Positions 34,320 to 43,995 are shown, counted from the stretch's first letter. The stretch: DNA of 64,000 bases from Nitrosopumilus sp. b3 (GCF_014078525.1 NZ_MU078694.1:186001-250000), one strand, 5' to 3'. Numbers and translations: made by a program. The notes: generated by a model from the sequence alone, not told the origin.

Positions 34320-35627
34320 GTGGGGCTTTCAAATTCAGTACTTTTGGGATTAAAAATTTTTCAGCCAATTTCTATCACAAATAAGACGTTAGAGTTTTTT
34401 GAATTTTTAAAATATGAAACAAAACCATTTCGAACTGATTCATCCCTTTCAAAAGACATTCTATTTGACGCAATTCCTAAGAGCATCAAAATTAAGCAAA
34501 CTAAAACAACAAAAACCCAAACAAAAAAACTTTTTGAAGAATTCTTAAAGAATCTTGATAAGACACTTATGATTAAAAATTCTGATGATGAAATTTCAGA
34601 AATTAAATGGGATGAAATAGATGATTTTTGTAGTTTACTTCGTTTGATTGAGCGTGGTGATGAAAGAAAAGTTAGATGGGCATTATACAATCAATTTGTA
34701 ACTGGGAATACTAAAATTACAATTGACTCCTTATCAAAACTTCTAAAAGAATTTAAAATTAAAAATTTAAAAAAGATTTTAATTAAAATATTAAAAACTG
34801 AAACACTATCTGGATTAGATGCAGAATTTGATGGAACTGTATTTGCAATAAAACATCAACTTGGCGATAAACTTGTATCTCATTATTTAGCTGATGCCAT
34901 TGAAGAAGCATCAAGACGTTCTCCAGGTGAATTGGAGAAAGAAATTCTTGCATTGATTGATGAGGGATCATATTCTAATCAGGAAATTTCTCAAGCTTTA
35001 ATGATTGATGAAGGTCTTGTATCGAGAATAATTTCTAAATTACGTGATCAGGAAAAAATTGTTTTATCTAGTTTTGGTCAACGTGGAATTAGATACTTTA
35101 CTACAAATTGTGATAATTGTCCATTTGGAACCACAAAATCTTCATGTAGAAAAGAGACATTATCTTTTATCATTTCTGCATTTATGAAAGATTATGGTGT
35201 GGATCTTACAATCAAGGATTTTGATTCAGTAGAATCTAATCAAGCCCTTCTAAAAATTAAGCGAATTATCATGATGGCAAGAAAAGAAAAGAATACAAAA
35301 CTAGAGCGTAATTTAAGCGAGAATCTTGATGGTGTTCTTTCAAAAGTAGTTGACAAATTCATTGACATTGAATTTCCTGATAAAAAAAACCCAAATCTTC
35401 CTGAAATCAACCTCAAAGTACCATCCAATATGGCAAATCTTCCTATATTGTATCAATTAGGATTAAGAAAAGGTGCGCAAGGTGGAATTAGGCTTATGGA
35501 TGAGATGCTTCACTTAGTATCCAAATCAATCAGCAAAGAAGACCGTGTAAAAATAAAAAAACACTCTCTATCAGAAGCTAATAAATTCCTAAAATATCTG
35601 GGAATTGATCCTAAAAATTCTAATTGA
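34320..35627 (+). CDS. Winged-helix protein with Cys cluster, unknown role (435 aa)
   Basis: Residues about 200-255 form a winged helix (EILALIDEGSYSNQEISQALMIDEGLVSRII). Right after it comes TNCDNCPFGTTKSSCRKE, three or four Cys that could bind zinc or an iron-sulfur cluster. The N-terminal 200 residues are Lys-rich and helical. GTG 34320 lies 28 bp after CATAAATA. A redox- or metal-sensing regulator is plausible; no direct family match. Confidence 0.75.
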   Translation: MGLSNSVLLGLKIFQPISITNKTLEFFEFLKYETKPFRTDSSLSKDILFDAIPKSIKIKQTKTTKTQTKKLFEEFLKNLDKTLMIKNSDDEISEIKWDEIDDFCSLLRLIERGDERKVRWALYNQFVTGNTKITIDSLSKLLKEFKIKNLKKILIKILKTETLSGLDAEFDGTVFAIKHQLGDKLVSHYLADAIEEASRRSPGELEKEILALIDEGSYSNQEISQALMIDEGLVSRIISKLRDQEKIVLSSFGQRGIRYFTTNCDNCPFGTTKSSCRKETLSFIISAFMKDYGVDLTIKDFDSVESNQALLKIKRIIMMARKEKNTKLERNLSENLDGVLSKVVDKFIDIEFPDKKNPNLPEINLKVPSNMANLPILYQLGLRKGAQGGIRLMDEMLHLVSKSISKEDRVKIKKHSLSEANKFLKYLGIDPKNSN

Positions 35628-35688
35628 TTTCCTTTAGTATCAGTTCAAAAATTATTGGTATTATATACTAGAAAGTCTTAGGGAGTTT

Positions 35689-36999
35689 ATGAAATTTTCA
35701 AATTTGCTAGTATTCTCAATAGTTGTTATATTGTTTTCAAGTCCTTTAGCATCTCAATCCTTTGCTGATGTCATTCCTCCAAAACAACAAATGAAACTAG
35801 ATTTTACTGCTGAACAAATAATCTGTGCTGAAGGATTAGTAAAGATAACAAAAGCATCTTCAGGAAATGTATCTTGTGTAAAACCTGAATCTGCTGAGAA
35901 ATTATCTCAAATGGGATGGGCTAAAAAACTCACAGACCAAAATCTAGAAGAAATTAAAACAAAAAAAGTCGCAAAAGGCCAGGCTGCTGGAACAATAAAC
36001 AAACTATTTACTGTAAAACAGTTGTCTCCTTCTAAAACATCTGCTGCTTCAACTAGCATTTCTGGATATGCTTTTATTTTTGATGCATGTGCTAATGATA
36101 AAGTAATTCGCACACCTGAAATTTATGTGACATCTGATAGTGAAACTAAACAAGTAAAACTTGGAAGTATGATTAATGCAAACTCTTGTTATACTACATC
36201 TGTTCTAATCAAAGCTGCAAATCCTGAATCTATCACTGCAAAATTATTGAATAAAGGTGGAATCTCTGAAAAAATTTCATCCCTAGAATCTCAAGTTGCT
36301 GATTTGAAATCTCAAATAAAAACTCTAAAACAAACTCTTCCAAAAACAGAAGAAAACCCAAACCCTGAAACAATTAACAACATCATCTCACTTAAAAAAG
36401 AACTCAATGATGTTCAAGATCAATTAAGAAGATATTTAGTAGCTTTGTATGTTCCTCCAAATGTTAAAGTATCCAAAATTGATTTTCCTAAATCTATAAC
36501 TGGACAACCCCTTACTGGAATGACAACTAATCTAATATCCGTATCTGAATCTGTTGTAGTACCAGTTTCCAGTAATCTTGATTTGAAAAGATTCAACGTG
36601 GTCTTTGAAGCTTGTTCAGGTATGGAATCTATACGAGTTCCAGTAATTACAATGGACTCTGATTCTGATTCAGTAGATGTAAAACTAATTGATAGAATTA
36701 TTCCAGAATCATGTCAGGTTGGCATTGGAAAAATAAATGCAGTAGATTCAGAAACCATAATTGTCAGTATTAGTGAAAATGCAAGTATTTCAACACAAAT
36801 TTCTTCTCTTGAGAAACACGTTGATGAACTACAACTTCAATTAGGTGAAAAAAGAAAAAGCTTAGGAGTATTAGTCTCAAAGCAACTTGATTCAGCAGGT
36901 GAAGAGGAGGCAGCACAATTAGCATTGGATATCAGCGATTTGCGAAAGGAACTGTTGGAGACTAGAACAAAACTCTACGGTATGATGTTGGGCCTTTAA
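35689..36999 (+). CDS. Secreted coiled-coil protein with duplicated domain
   Basis: Signal peptide ends near ASQSFAD. Residues about 45-80 carry a C ... CVKPE-A--L--MGW motif seen in archaeal secreted proteins. Two copies of a beta domain follow (FDAC near 130; FEACSG near 305), each with a second Cys and each leading into a coiled coil (ISSLESQVADLKSQI; ISSLEKHVDELQLQL). No membrane anchor at the C-terminus. Probably a surface structural or adhesion protein. Confidence 0.78.
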   Translation: MKFSNLLVFSIVVILFSSPLASQSFADVIPPKQQMKLDFTAEQIICAEGLVKITKASSGNVSCVKPESAEKLSQMGWAKKLTDQNLEEIKTKKVAKGQAAGTINKLFTVKQLSPSKTSAASTSISGYAFIFDACANDKVIRTPEIYVTSDSETKQVKLGSMINANSCYTTSVLIKAANPESITAKLLNKGGISEKISSLESQVADLKSQIKTLKQTLPKTEENPNPETINNIISLKKELNDVQDQLRRYLVALYVPPNVKVSKIDFPKSITGQPLTGMTTNLISVSESVVVPVSSNLDLKRFNVVFEACSGMESIRVPVITMDSDSDSVDVKLIDRIIPESCQVGIGKINAVDSETIIVSISENASISTQISSLEKHVDELQLQLGEKRKSLGVLVSKQLDSAGEEEAAQLALDISDLRKELLETRTKLYGMMLGL

Positions 37000-37083
37000 T
37001 TATTATCAAAATAAAGAGGTCATAAAAAATAAACCAACATCAATTAGAATATACTGATCTTTAATCAAATTAGTGGGCAGAAA

Positions 37084-38730
37084 ATGAGAGAAAAGATTGG
37101 GATTATAGTTAATCGACTTGTCTATGGTTTTACGTTTGCCTTTTTGTATCAGATTGTAATTGGAATAGCAACATCCCTTCTTTCATTACCTTTGACAGGA
37201 AATATTCAAGATCTTATTTCTGGAGTGGAGTTAATTGATTCTCAAGAAGGGCCATGGCTTGTAGCTTGGTGGATAATTTCTACAATCATCATTACTGTTA
37301 TGGCATTAATGATAATTCGATACAAAAAATACATCTCACCATATAAAGGAGAACAGAACATTGAGGTTCCCCCAAAAATTACTGTAGTGACTGCAATCAT
37401 TATTGGTGCATTGATTTCATTTTTGTTTTTCCTACTTGATTCGGCTATTGGGTTAGTAGCAAAAGCAGGAACTGCAACTGATGTGCAAGCAATCTATGAA
37501 GCTGCAGTAGTGGGTAATTTTGTTCCATTGGGAATCAGCATAATCTTTTCAATAGTTGCTGGATTCATAGTTGTTGGAGTTGCAAGTAAAACATCCAAAG
37601 TTAAAGAAATAACAAAAGATTTTGGATTGCAAGATATTACCAAAATATCCCACATACTTAACAAAACTAAAACTCAAAAAGTATCATTAGTTGATACCAT
37701 TGGACAAAGTCCTGGGGCATTAATCCATGTTGGTGAGCAAAGAGTAGAAAATGTTAGAATAGATATGATGGAATATGATAGTCAGGAAATTATTGAAAAA
37801 AATGATGTAAAAATTGAAGATTGTTTAGAGTCCAAGGACAAACCAAATGTTTCATGGATTAATGTTATTGGAATACATGATCCAAAAATTATTGAAGCAT
37901 TTGGAAATAGTTTTGAAATCCATCCTCTTCACCAAGCAAACATTATGAATACTGAATTGAGACCTTCAATTGAAGTTTCAGATAACTACATCATGGTGAT
38001 GTTAAAGATGCCTCATTACATTGATGAAACAGGAAAACTTGAATTAGAACAAATTTCCATAATTATTGCAAAAGATCATGTGGTAACTTTTCAAGAAATT
38101 GAGGCTGATTTTTTTGATCAAATTAGAAAGCGAATCCGAAACAAAACAGGCACAATTAGGAATCAAAAAAGTGACTATCTTGCCTATGCAATTATTGATG
38201 CCATAATTGATAGTTACTTCCTGGTTATAGAAAAAATTGGCGATATTACAGAAGAATTAGAAGATGAATTAATGCATAATCCTACAGCTGAAACTATGCA
38301 GACGATTCAAACATTAAAGCGACGAATGATATCTTTGAGAAAATCAATTTGGCCTGCTCGTGAAATTATTGATTTTCTAGGACGTGATTCTACAACTCTC
38401 ATTTCAGATAATACTCGAACTTATTTGCGTGATGTCTACAATCACGTTATTCAGGTAATGGATACTATAGAAGGACTTCGCGATGTGATAGGAGGTATGC
38501 TTGATACATATCTCTCAAGTGTTAGTAACCGCATGAATGAAGTAATGAAGACATTAACAATCATTGCAGCTATTTTCATACCAATTACATTCATAGCTGG
38601 AATCTATGGTACAAATTTTGTTTATGTTCCAGAATTACAATGGGAGTACAGTTATTTTGCAATGTTAACTGCTATGGGTATTATTACTGGAATAATGCTG
38701 CTGTGGTTCAAACGAAAAAAATGGCTCTAA
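37084..38730 (+). CDS. CorA-like Mg2+/divalent cation transporter with extra N-terminal membrane domain
   Basis: Residues 1-175 form an additional domain with about four TM helices. The CorA cytoplasmic domain spans about 225-480 and the two CorA TMs are at the end. The pore signature GMN reads GTN here (509-511), followed by VYVPEL. 548 residues against about 320 for plain CorA. Ion selectivity may therefore differ. Starts ATG 37084; single gene. Confidence 0.85.
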   Translation: MREKIGIIVNRLVYGFTFAFLYQIVIGIATSLLSLPLTGNIQDLISGVELIDSQEGPWLVAWWIISTIIITVMALMIIRYKKYISPYKGEQNIEVPPKITVVTAIIIGALISFLFFLLDSAIGLVAKAGTATDVQAIYEAAVVGNFVPLGISIIFSIVAGFIVVGVASKTSKVKEITKDFGLQDITKISHILNKTKTQKVSLVDTIGQSPGALIHVGEQRVENVRIDMMEYDSQEIIEKNDVKIEDCLESKDKPNVSWINVIGIHDPKIIEAFGNSFEIHPLHQANIMNTELRPSIEVSDNYIMVMLKMPHYIDETGKLELEQISIIIAKDHVVTFQEIEADFFDQIRKRIRNKTGTIRNQKSDYLAYAIIDAIIDSYFLVIEKIGDITEELEDELMHNPTAETMQTIQTLKRRMISLRKSIWPAREIIDFLGRDSTTLISDNTRTYLRDVYNHVIQVMDTIEGLRDVIGGMLDTYLSSVSNRMNEVMKTLTIIAAIFIPITFIAGIYGTNFVYVPELQWEYSYFAMLTAMGIITGIMLLWFKRKKWL

Positions 38731-38856
38731 GTCCCTTATTTTAAATACATTATTGGTAACTCTATCATAATATTAGAATTTAATTATGGTTTTAAATGAT
38801 TTTTAAAAATTAGATAGAATTGTTTTAAACTAGACAATTTAAAGAATGAATGCTAC

Positions 38857-39660
38857 GTGGCTAATACAATAATTCAACGAACATATGAAATTTTAGAGGG
38901 AACAAATAATGATAAACTTACAAAGTGTTTTCAAATTTTCATTATCACTTTAATTGCAGTAAATGTCCTGGTTGTAATTGTTGAAACAGAAGAATCTGTA
39001 TTAGATGAATACGGGTATCTGTTCACTCCTTTTGAGATCTTCTCTGTAATTGTTTTTACTGTTGAATATATTGGAAGAATAGTTGTTTACAAATTAAATC
39101 CTAAATATAATAATTCCAAGTATGGGTTGGCCAGAATGCTTGTCTCTCCTATGATGCTAGTTGATTTAGCTGCGATATTACCATTCTTCTTGCCATTTAT
39201 TGTTGTAGATACTAGATTCATTAGAATAATTAGACTATTGAGACTGTTTAGGTTATTCAAACTATCTAGGTACTCTGGACCCATGCAAACTCTTGGTACA
39301 GTATTTAAATCCAAAGCAGGTGATTTGGCAGTGGCATTTTTTATTCTCTTCATTGTGTTGATTTTTGCATCAAGTTTGATGTATCATGCAGAGCATGCAG
39401 CGCAACCTGATGTCTTTTCTAGTATTCCTGCATCCATGTGGTGGGGTATTGTGACACTTACCACAATTGGTTACGGTGATGTCTATCCTGTTACTATACC
39501 GGGTAAATTAATTGCAGCTGGTGTTGCAGTAATTGGTATTGCTGTTTATGCTATTCCAACTGGAATAATGGCTTCAGCCTTTACAGAAGAATTAAGAAAT
39601 AAAAGAGAAGCAAAAAGCAATACTTGCCCTCACTGTGGAAAGGATATCTCGTATTCATAA
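38857..39660 (+). CDS. Voltage-gated K+ channel (Kv-like, six TM)
   Basis: S4 helix has basic residues at every third position: Arg120, 123, 126, 129, 132, then Lys135 and Arg138. The selectivity filter TIGYGD is at 203-208. The C-terminus adds a short CPHCGKD ribbon half. 267 residues. Start GTG 38857. Moves K+ across the cytoplasmic membrane in response to voltage. Confidence 0.93.
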   Translation: MANTIIQRTYEILEGTNNDKLTKCFQIFIITLIAVNVLVVIVETEESVLDEYGYLFTPFEIFSVIVFTVEYIGRIVVYKLNPKYNNSKYGLARMLVSPMMLVDLAAILPFFLPFIVVDTRFIRIIRLLRLFRLFKLSRYSGPMQTLGTVFKSKAGDLAVAFFILFIVLIFASSLMYHAEHAAQPDVFSSIPASMWWGIVTLTTIGYGDVYPVTIPGKLIAAGVAVIGIAVYAIPTGIMASAFTEELRNKREAKSNTCPHCGKDISYS

Positions 39661-39754
39661 AAAATAATTGATCCTAAAAACTGTATTGAAATTTATTGTT
39701 CTTCTCTACAAAAATTTTGGTCATATGCTGATTTGGTAAAACCTCCTTCCAAAA

Positions 39755-40678
39755 TTACTTTTCTTCTTCTTTACTTGAACTATTTTCCTTCTCTATCTTC
39801 TTTTCAATATCGTCTGTCTCTTTCTCTATCTTCTTTTCAATATCGTCTGTCTCTTTCTCTATCTTCTTTTCAAGATCCTCGTGCTTTTCTTCAATTTTTT
39901 CTACATGTACTTTGATTTTTTCATTAATTTGCTCTTCAATTTTTTCTTCTAGCTTTTCATCAACTGATGGCATGATTTTTCTTTTTATTAAGAATAAGAT
40001 TCGTAATATCGCTTCAACTAATATTGCATATATTACAAATCCTATAATTTTGCCCAAAAATGGAATAAAGTCGTATGCTCTTTCTATTATGTCCTTTGGT
40101 GTGAAGAAAATGTTACTTGTAAGAAAAATACCTAATAATGCAAATGGGATTAATTTTGCAAAATCTTTTGCAAGATCTTCTTTGTAATAAGCTGAAATTC
40201 TTACTGTTACTACAAGCGATATCACAATTAGAAAAACCTGTTCTTTTGGAATATCTGGTGCCATGAAGAACAAAAATGTGGAATAAACAACAAACCAAAC
40301 TAAAACAACTAGGGGAAAAACTATGACATATTTGAAAATATAAGCAATAATTGATGTTGCTTTTTTACCGTCTGTTTGATATTTTTTAAGACCTAGTGGA
40401 ATCATTTCACGTCTTGCCAAAAATCTATAGAAATTCCAAATGAAAATACCATAAACTACCATTCCAATTGAATATGTAATTAATTCTGTAAATGATACTT
40501 CAATTCCAAACTGACTGGTAATATTTTCAATATCTATGAATGGTGCAATTAGATTATCATCAATTGTAATCCCACCAATTGTAACTAAACTTGTTGAAAG
40601 ACCCATGTAGTTTTCTGAAAATCCAAAAACTGGGGGAATAAATGTAATAAAAAATAACAGAAGTATGATACTAGGCAT
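39755..40678 (-). CDS. Membrane protein with long charged coiled-coil tail
   Basis: Signal-like N-terminus from ATG 40678 (PSIILLLFFITFIPPVFGFSE), about five further TM helices, then a cytoplasmic Glu/Lys coiled coil of about 80 residues whose end is three copies of an 11-residue unit (EKKIEKETDDI). A TTG at 40693 is an alternative start. No transport motif recognised; a scaffold or mechanosensitive role is possible. Confidence 0.7.
   Translation of the reverse strand: MPSIILLLFFITFIPPVFGFSENYMGLSTSLVTIGGITIDDNLIAPFIDIENITSQFGIEVSFTELITYSIGMVVYGIFIWNFYRFLARREMIPLGLKKYQTDGKKATSIIAYIFKYVIVFPLVVLVWFVVYSTFLFFMAPDIPKEQVFLIVISLVVTVRISAYYKEDLAKDFAKLIPFALLGIFLTSNIFFTPKDIIERAYDFIPFLGKIIGFVIYAILVEAILRILFLIKRKIMPSVDEKLEEKIEEQINEKIKVHVEKIEEKHEDLEKKIEKETDDIEKKIEKETDDIEKKIEKENSSSKEEEK
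39792..39873. repeat. 33-bp tandem repeat inside the coiled-coil tail
   Basis: Two exact 33-bp units (39792-39824, 39825-39857) and 16 bp of a third encode the EKKIEKETDDI repeats. In-frame, so copy-number change would alter only the tail length. Confidence 0.75.
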
Positions 40679-40862
40679 CTTCAATATGATCAATCTAATT
40701 TATTCCTCAAGATGTAAATAGTTTTTATACAATTTGAAAAATTCCATGCTTCTCTTGAAAATTTGATATCGCAATGATTGATAAAATAAAGTCTACTTGA
40801 TTCAATTATAGCTCAAGTCATTATGATCATACTTATAATACTCAACAAAAAAATTTATTCTA

Positions 40863-41888
40863 ATGACTAAAACAATGCTGTTAGCAATTTTCACAGTTGC
40901 TGTTTTACTTACAGGTACAATTGCCACCCCGATGGGATTAATTGAATCTGCTGATGCTCTAAAAAGTAAAGGAACTTCAGCTAGTGCAATTAACTCAAAG
41001 AAGGTTTGTGGTGATAGACTCTGTTCTGAACCTGCTCCAGAAGTAAAAACTGAGGCAAAAAAGAAAGAAGAGGTAAAATCTGAAAAGAAAACAGAATCTG
41101 CTGAAAAAGCTAAAGAAGTACCAAAGAAAGACGCAAAAGCTGAAACAATGGAGAAAGCTAAAGAAACAGCTTCACTCAAAGTTCCAAAAACAGTTACAGG
41201 TGTTATCACATCAGTCCAAGATCCAGGTCAAGGTCATGAAGGACACCAGCTTGCAATTATTCTTCCACCCAGCGAAAAAACTTATCGTGGACATCTAACC
41301 TATACTGCATCTGAAAATGTTCAGCTTGTAGCATTACACGGTCCACTAAAAGCTGGAATGGCAAAGGGACAACCAACATGGACCATGGATGGAAAAAAAA
41401 TGTTCGGTTTGACCTTTATTGACAAAGAAACTTCTTCAGGTGTTTGGCAGTTTACAGGAAATGCAGTAGCACTTCACACAAAAAATTCTGAACCATTCAC
41501 TGTGACATACTCTGTTACATATACTGAAAATCCAGCAAGTGAAAAAGTAATTAGAGGAACTCTAACATCACAACAGGATCCGGGTATTGGACACGAGACC
41601 CACCAGCTTGCAGTAATATTGGGACCAAGTAATGGCAAAACATTCTCTGGTCATCTAACATATGATGCCTCAGAGCCTGTGCAAATTGTAACCCTGATTG
41701 GACCAATGAGCAAAAGTGACCTAACTACTATGCCTTATTGGACTCCTGATGGTGAAACATACTATGGATTGGTATTAGTTCCATCTAATGCAGCTGGTTC
41801 AACAATGTTTTCAGGTAATGCTTTGGCACTTCATACCATGAATGAAACACCATTCACTGTAAGCTACTCTTTAGTACTTACAAAATAA
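40863..41888 (+). CDS. Secreted protein with two GHExHQ domains
   Basis: Signal peptide (to about ESADALK), then VCGDRLCSE near residue 47, a Lys/Glu linker (52-105) and two copies of a domain of about 115 residues. Each domain starts QDPG-GHE-HQLA and ends GNA-ALHT. The His residues (GHExHQ, LHGPL, ALHT) could bind metal. The second copy loses the His in LHGP. Paralogous to the next gene. No recognised family or anchor; surface role inferred. Confidence 0.78.
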   Translation: MTKTMLLAIFTVAVLLTGTIATPMGLIESADALKSKGTSASAINSKKVCGDRLCSEPAPEVKTEAKKKEEVKSEKKTESAEKAKEVPKKDAKAETMEKAKETASLKVPKTVTGVITSVQDPGQGHEGHQLAIILPPSEKTYRGHLTYTASENVQLVALHGPLKAGMAKGQPTWTMDGKKMFGLTFIDKETSSGVWQFTGNAVALHTKNSEPFTVTYSVTYTENPASEKVIRGTLTSQQDPGIGHETHQLAVILGPSNGKTFSGHLTYDASEPVQIVTLIGPMSKSDLTTMPYWTPDGETYYGLVLVPSNAAGSTMFSGNALALHTMNETPFTVSYSLVLTK

Positions 41889-41972
41889 TTTTTTCTTTTT
41901 TTATCAAAGACGCATTAAAAATTACGAGTATTAAATCGGTGATATATTTTCTTAAATCCTTTAAATAATATT

Positions 41973-43124
41973 ATGAGGAGAAATTATGTGTTGAATAATA
42001 AATTATCTTTTACTGCATTTTTCACTATTTCAGTATTATTACTTGGTGCAATGGCAGGACCTTTGAATTTAGTTCAATCATCTGAAGCATTAAAGGGACA
42101 AGGAGTTCCAACTTCGCAATATGGCTCTGCTACTAAGGGAATTGTATGTGGTGATAAATTATGTTCTGAAGTTAAAGAAGAAGCAAAACAGAAAGAAGAA
42201 AAGAAAGAAGTAAAGAAAGAAGTAAAGAAAGAAGTAAAGAAAGAAGTAAAGAAAGAAGTAAAGAAAGAAGTAAAGAAAGAACCAGTAAAGAAAGAAACAA
42301 CACCTGAAGTAAAGAAAGAACAAGTTAAAACAGAAAAAAAAGAATCTGAAAAACAGAAGCTTGCAGACAAAGCAATGGCTGAAAAATCAAGATATGAGGA
42401 ATTAACATTGCCTCCAAGAACAATAAAGACTGGAACTGTTACCTCATCACAAGATCCTGGTATTGGACATGAAGGTCATCAACTTGCTATAATTCTACCT
42501 CCTTCTGAGAAAGTTTATCGTGGAATGTTGACATATTCTGCATCTGAAGATGTACAGTTAGTTGTTCTTCACGGACCACTAAAGCCTGGAGAAGATAGAG
42601 GACAAGCAATTTGGACTCCTGATGGTGAAACAAAATATGCTTTGACTTTTGTTCCAGTAAATAACATGGCAGGCACTTGGCACTTTGCAGGAAATGCATT
42701 AGCTGTGCATACAATGAATGAAGATCCATTTTCAATATCTTACACTGTAGCATATCGAGAACGAACACTTTCTGATACTGTAAAAAGTGAAACCATTACC
42801 TCATCACAAGATCCTGGTATTGGACATGAAGGTCACCAGTTATCAATAATTTTACCTCCACGTATTCCAGCATACTTTGGAACTGTGGGCTTCTCAGCAT
42901 CTGAAAATGTTCAACTGGTTGCACTTCATGGCCCCTTACAGCCAGGAGTAAAAACTAGTGGACAAGCTACATGGTCCCCTGATGGAAAGACTATCTATGC
43001 GTTGAGCTTTATTGATAGGGATACTTCGATGGGAACTTGGCAGGTTACTGCAAATGCTTTGGCACTTCATACCATGAATGAAACACCATTCACCGTAACC
43101 TATTCTGTTGCGACAGGACAATAA
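41973..43124 (+). CDS. Secreted GHExHQ protein with KEVK repeat linker
   Basis: Paralogue of 40863-41888: signal peptide, VCGDKLCSE, a linker made of six exact KKEV units plus variants, and two GHEGHQ domains (near residues 155-270 and 275-383). Both domains keep the His of LHGPL and VHTMN/LHTMN. 41- and 40-bp stretches are identical between copies, suggesting recent exchange. Probably abundant at the cell surface; function unknown. Confidence 0.78.
   Translation: MRRNYVLNNKLSFTAFFTISVLLLGAMAGPLNLVQSSEALKGQGVPTSQYGSATKGIVCGDKLCSEVKEEAKQKEEKKEVKKEVKKEVKKEVKKEVKKEVKKEPVKKETTPEVKKEQVKTEKKESEKQKLADKAMAEKSRYEELTLPPRTIKTGTVTSSQDPGIGHEGHQLAIILPPSEKVYRGMLTYSASEDVQLVVLHGPLKPGEDRGQAIWTPDGETKYALTFVPVNNMAGTWHFAGNALAVHTMNEDPFSISYTVAYRERTLSDTVKSETITSSQDPGIGHEGHQLSIILPPRIPAYFGTVGFSASENVQLVALHGPLQPGVKTSGQATWSPDGKTIYALSFIDRDTSMGTWQVTANALALHTMNETPFTVTYSVATGQ
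42201..42272. repeat. 12-bp microsatellite (six exact units) coding for KKEV
   Basis: Unit AAGAAAGAAGTA repeated six times, with a seventh imperfect unit after it. The period is a multiple of three, so slippage would change linker length without breaking the frame. Confidence 0.9.
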
Positions 43125-43164
43125 TTCTTGGATTATGTTTATTTAACTTTGAATCATTAAAATT

Positions 43165-43893
43165 ATGATGAAAAAATTATTACTTACAATTCCTTTATTG
43201 ATACTCTTAACTCTGGGAGTGTCTTTTACTTTTGCTGAATCACTTGTTCCTGGATGGATTAAAAATACTGCTCTATGGTATGGTCAAGACAAGATTTCTG
43301 AAAAAGAATATTTGGAATCGCTTAGATATTTAATTAATAACAAAATTTTATTTTTAGATGAGCAAGAAAAAAATAATGTTCTTGATCCTACAATTACTTC
43401 AAATGAAATCAGTGTAACAAAACCTCGAATTAATCAATGCTCAACATTGTACCAATCATACAAAAACATCGGAAAAGCACAATTTGTTGCAAAATATCAG
43501 CATGTAAATTACATTAGCATATGTGTTAAACTCTACCAAGATCCTATCTGGAATTATCAGGGTGGGGATAGAATTGAACAATTAAATGCAAAATTTATTG
43601 AATTTGAAAACAATGCGATTCAATCAAAGCCCAAACTATCCTATGAGCCTAGCGTAAAGATTCTATCTACTACAAAAATAGGTGAAGGAAAGTATGATGT
43701 AAAATTTAATGTGTGTGCAGGTGATAAAAAAATAGACAAAGCCAAAGTCCTAGTCAAATCTGCAATAGAATCTATCCAAGTAGGAACTAACAAAGACATT
43801 CCTGAAAATGTGTGTAGGACATATGTGACACAGCTTCATGCAAATAATGTTGCAAATATCCAAATTACAATTCTTGAACAAGTTCTAGAATAG
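43165..43893 (+). CDS. Secreted protein with PGWIKN motif and FxxC domain
   Basis: Signal peptide ends near TFAESL. VPGWIKNTALWYGQDKISE-EY is a motif common to archaeal secreted proteins of this group (a WIKN-WW-like block). The C-terminal 80 residues (FNVCAGDKKI ... NVCRTY) resemble the duplicated FDAC domain of 35689-36999. Four other Cys in the middle. Function unknown. Confidence 0.72.
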   Translation: MMKKLLLTIPLLILLTLGVSFTFAESLVPGWIKNTALWYGQDKISEKEYLESLRYLINNKILFLDEQEKNNVLDPTITSNEISVTKPRINQCSTLYQSYKNIGKAQFVAKYQHVNYISICVKLYQDPIWNYQGGDRIEQLNAKFIEFENNAIQSKPKLSYEPSVKILSTTKIGEGKYDVKFNVCAGDKKIDKAKVLVKSAIESIQVGTNKDIPENVCRTYVTQLHANNVANIQITILEQVLE

Positions 43894-43995
43894 AATAAGT
43901 CTTATCCAAAAATTAGAACTAATATTCATCTTAAGAGTTGACTTCATTTAAAATGAAATCAACTCTATATTGTTTTTTAAACAATAATTCCATAA

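Noticed and set aside
39792-39873. Tandem repeat considered as CRISPR or minisatellite
   Set aside because: The units are contiguous without spacers and code in frame for a coiled coil, so neither a CRISPR array nor non-coding.
42201-42290. Periodic purine-rich DNA considered as a non-coding regulatory tract
   Set aside because: Fully explained by KKEV codons in a secreted protein linker.
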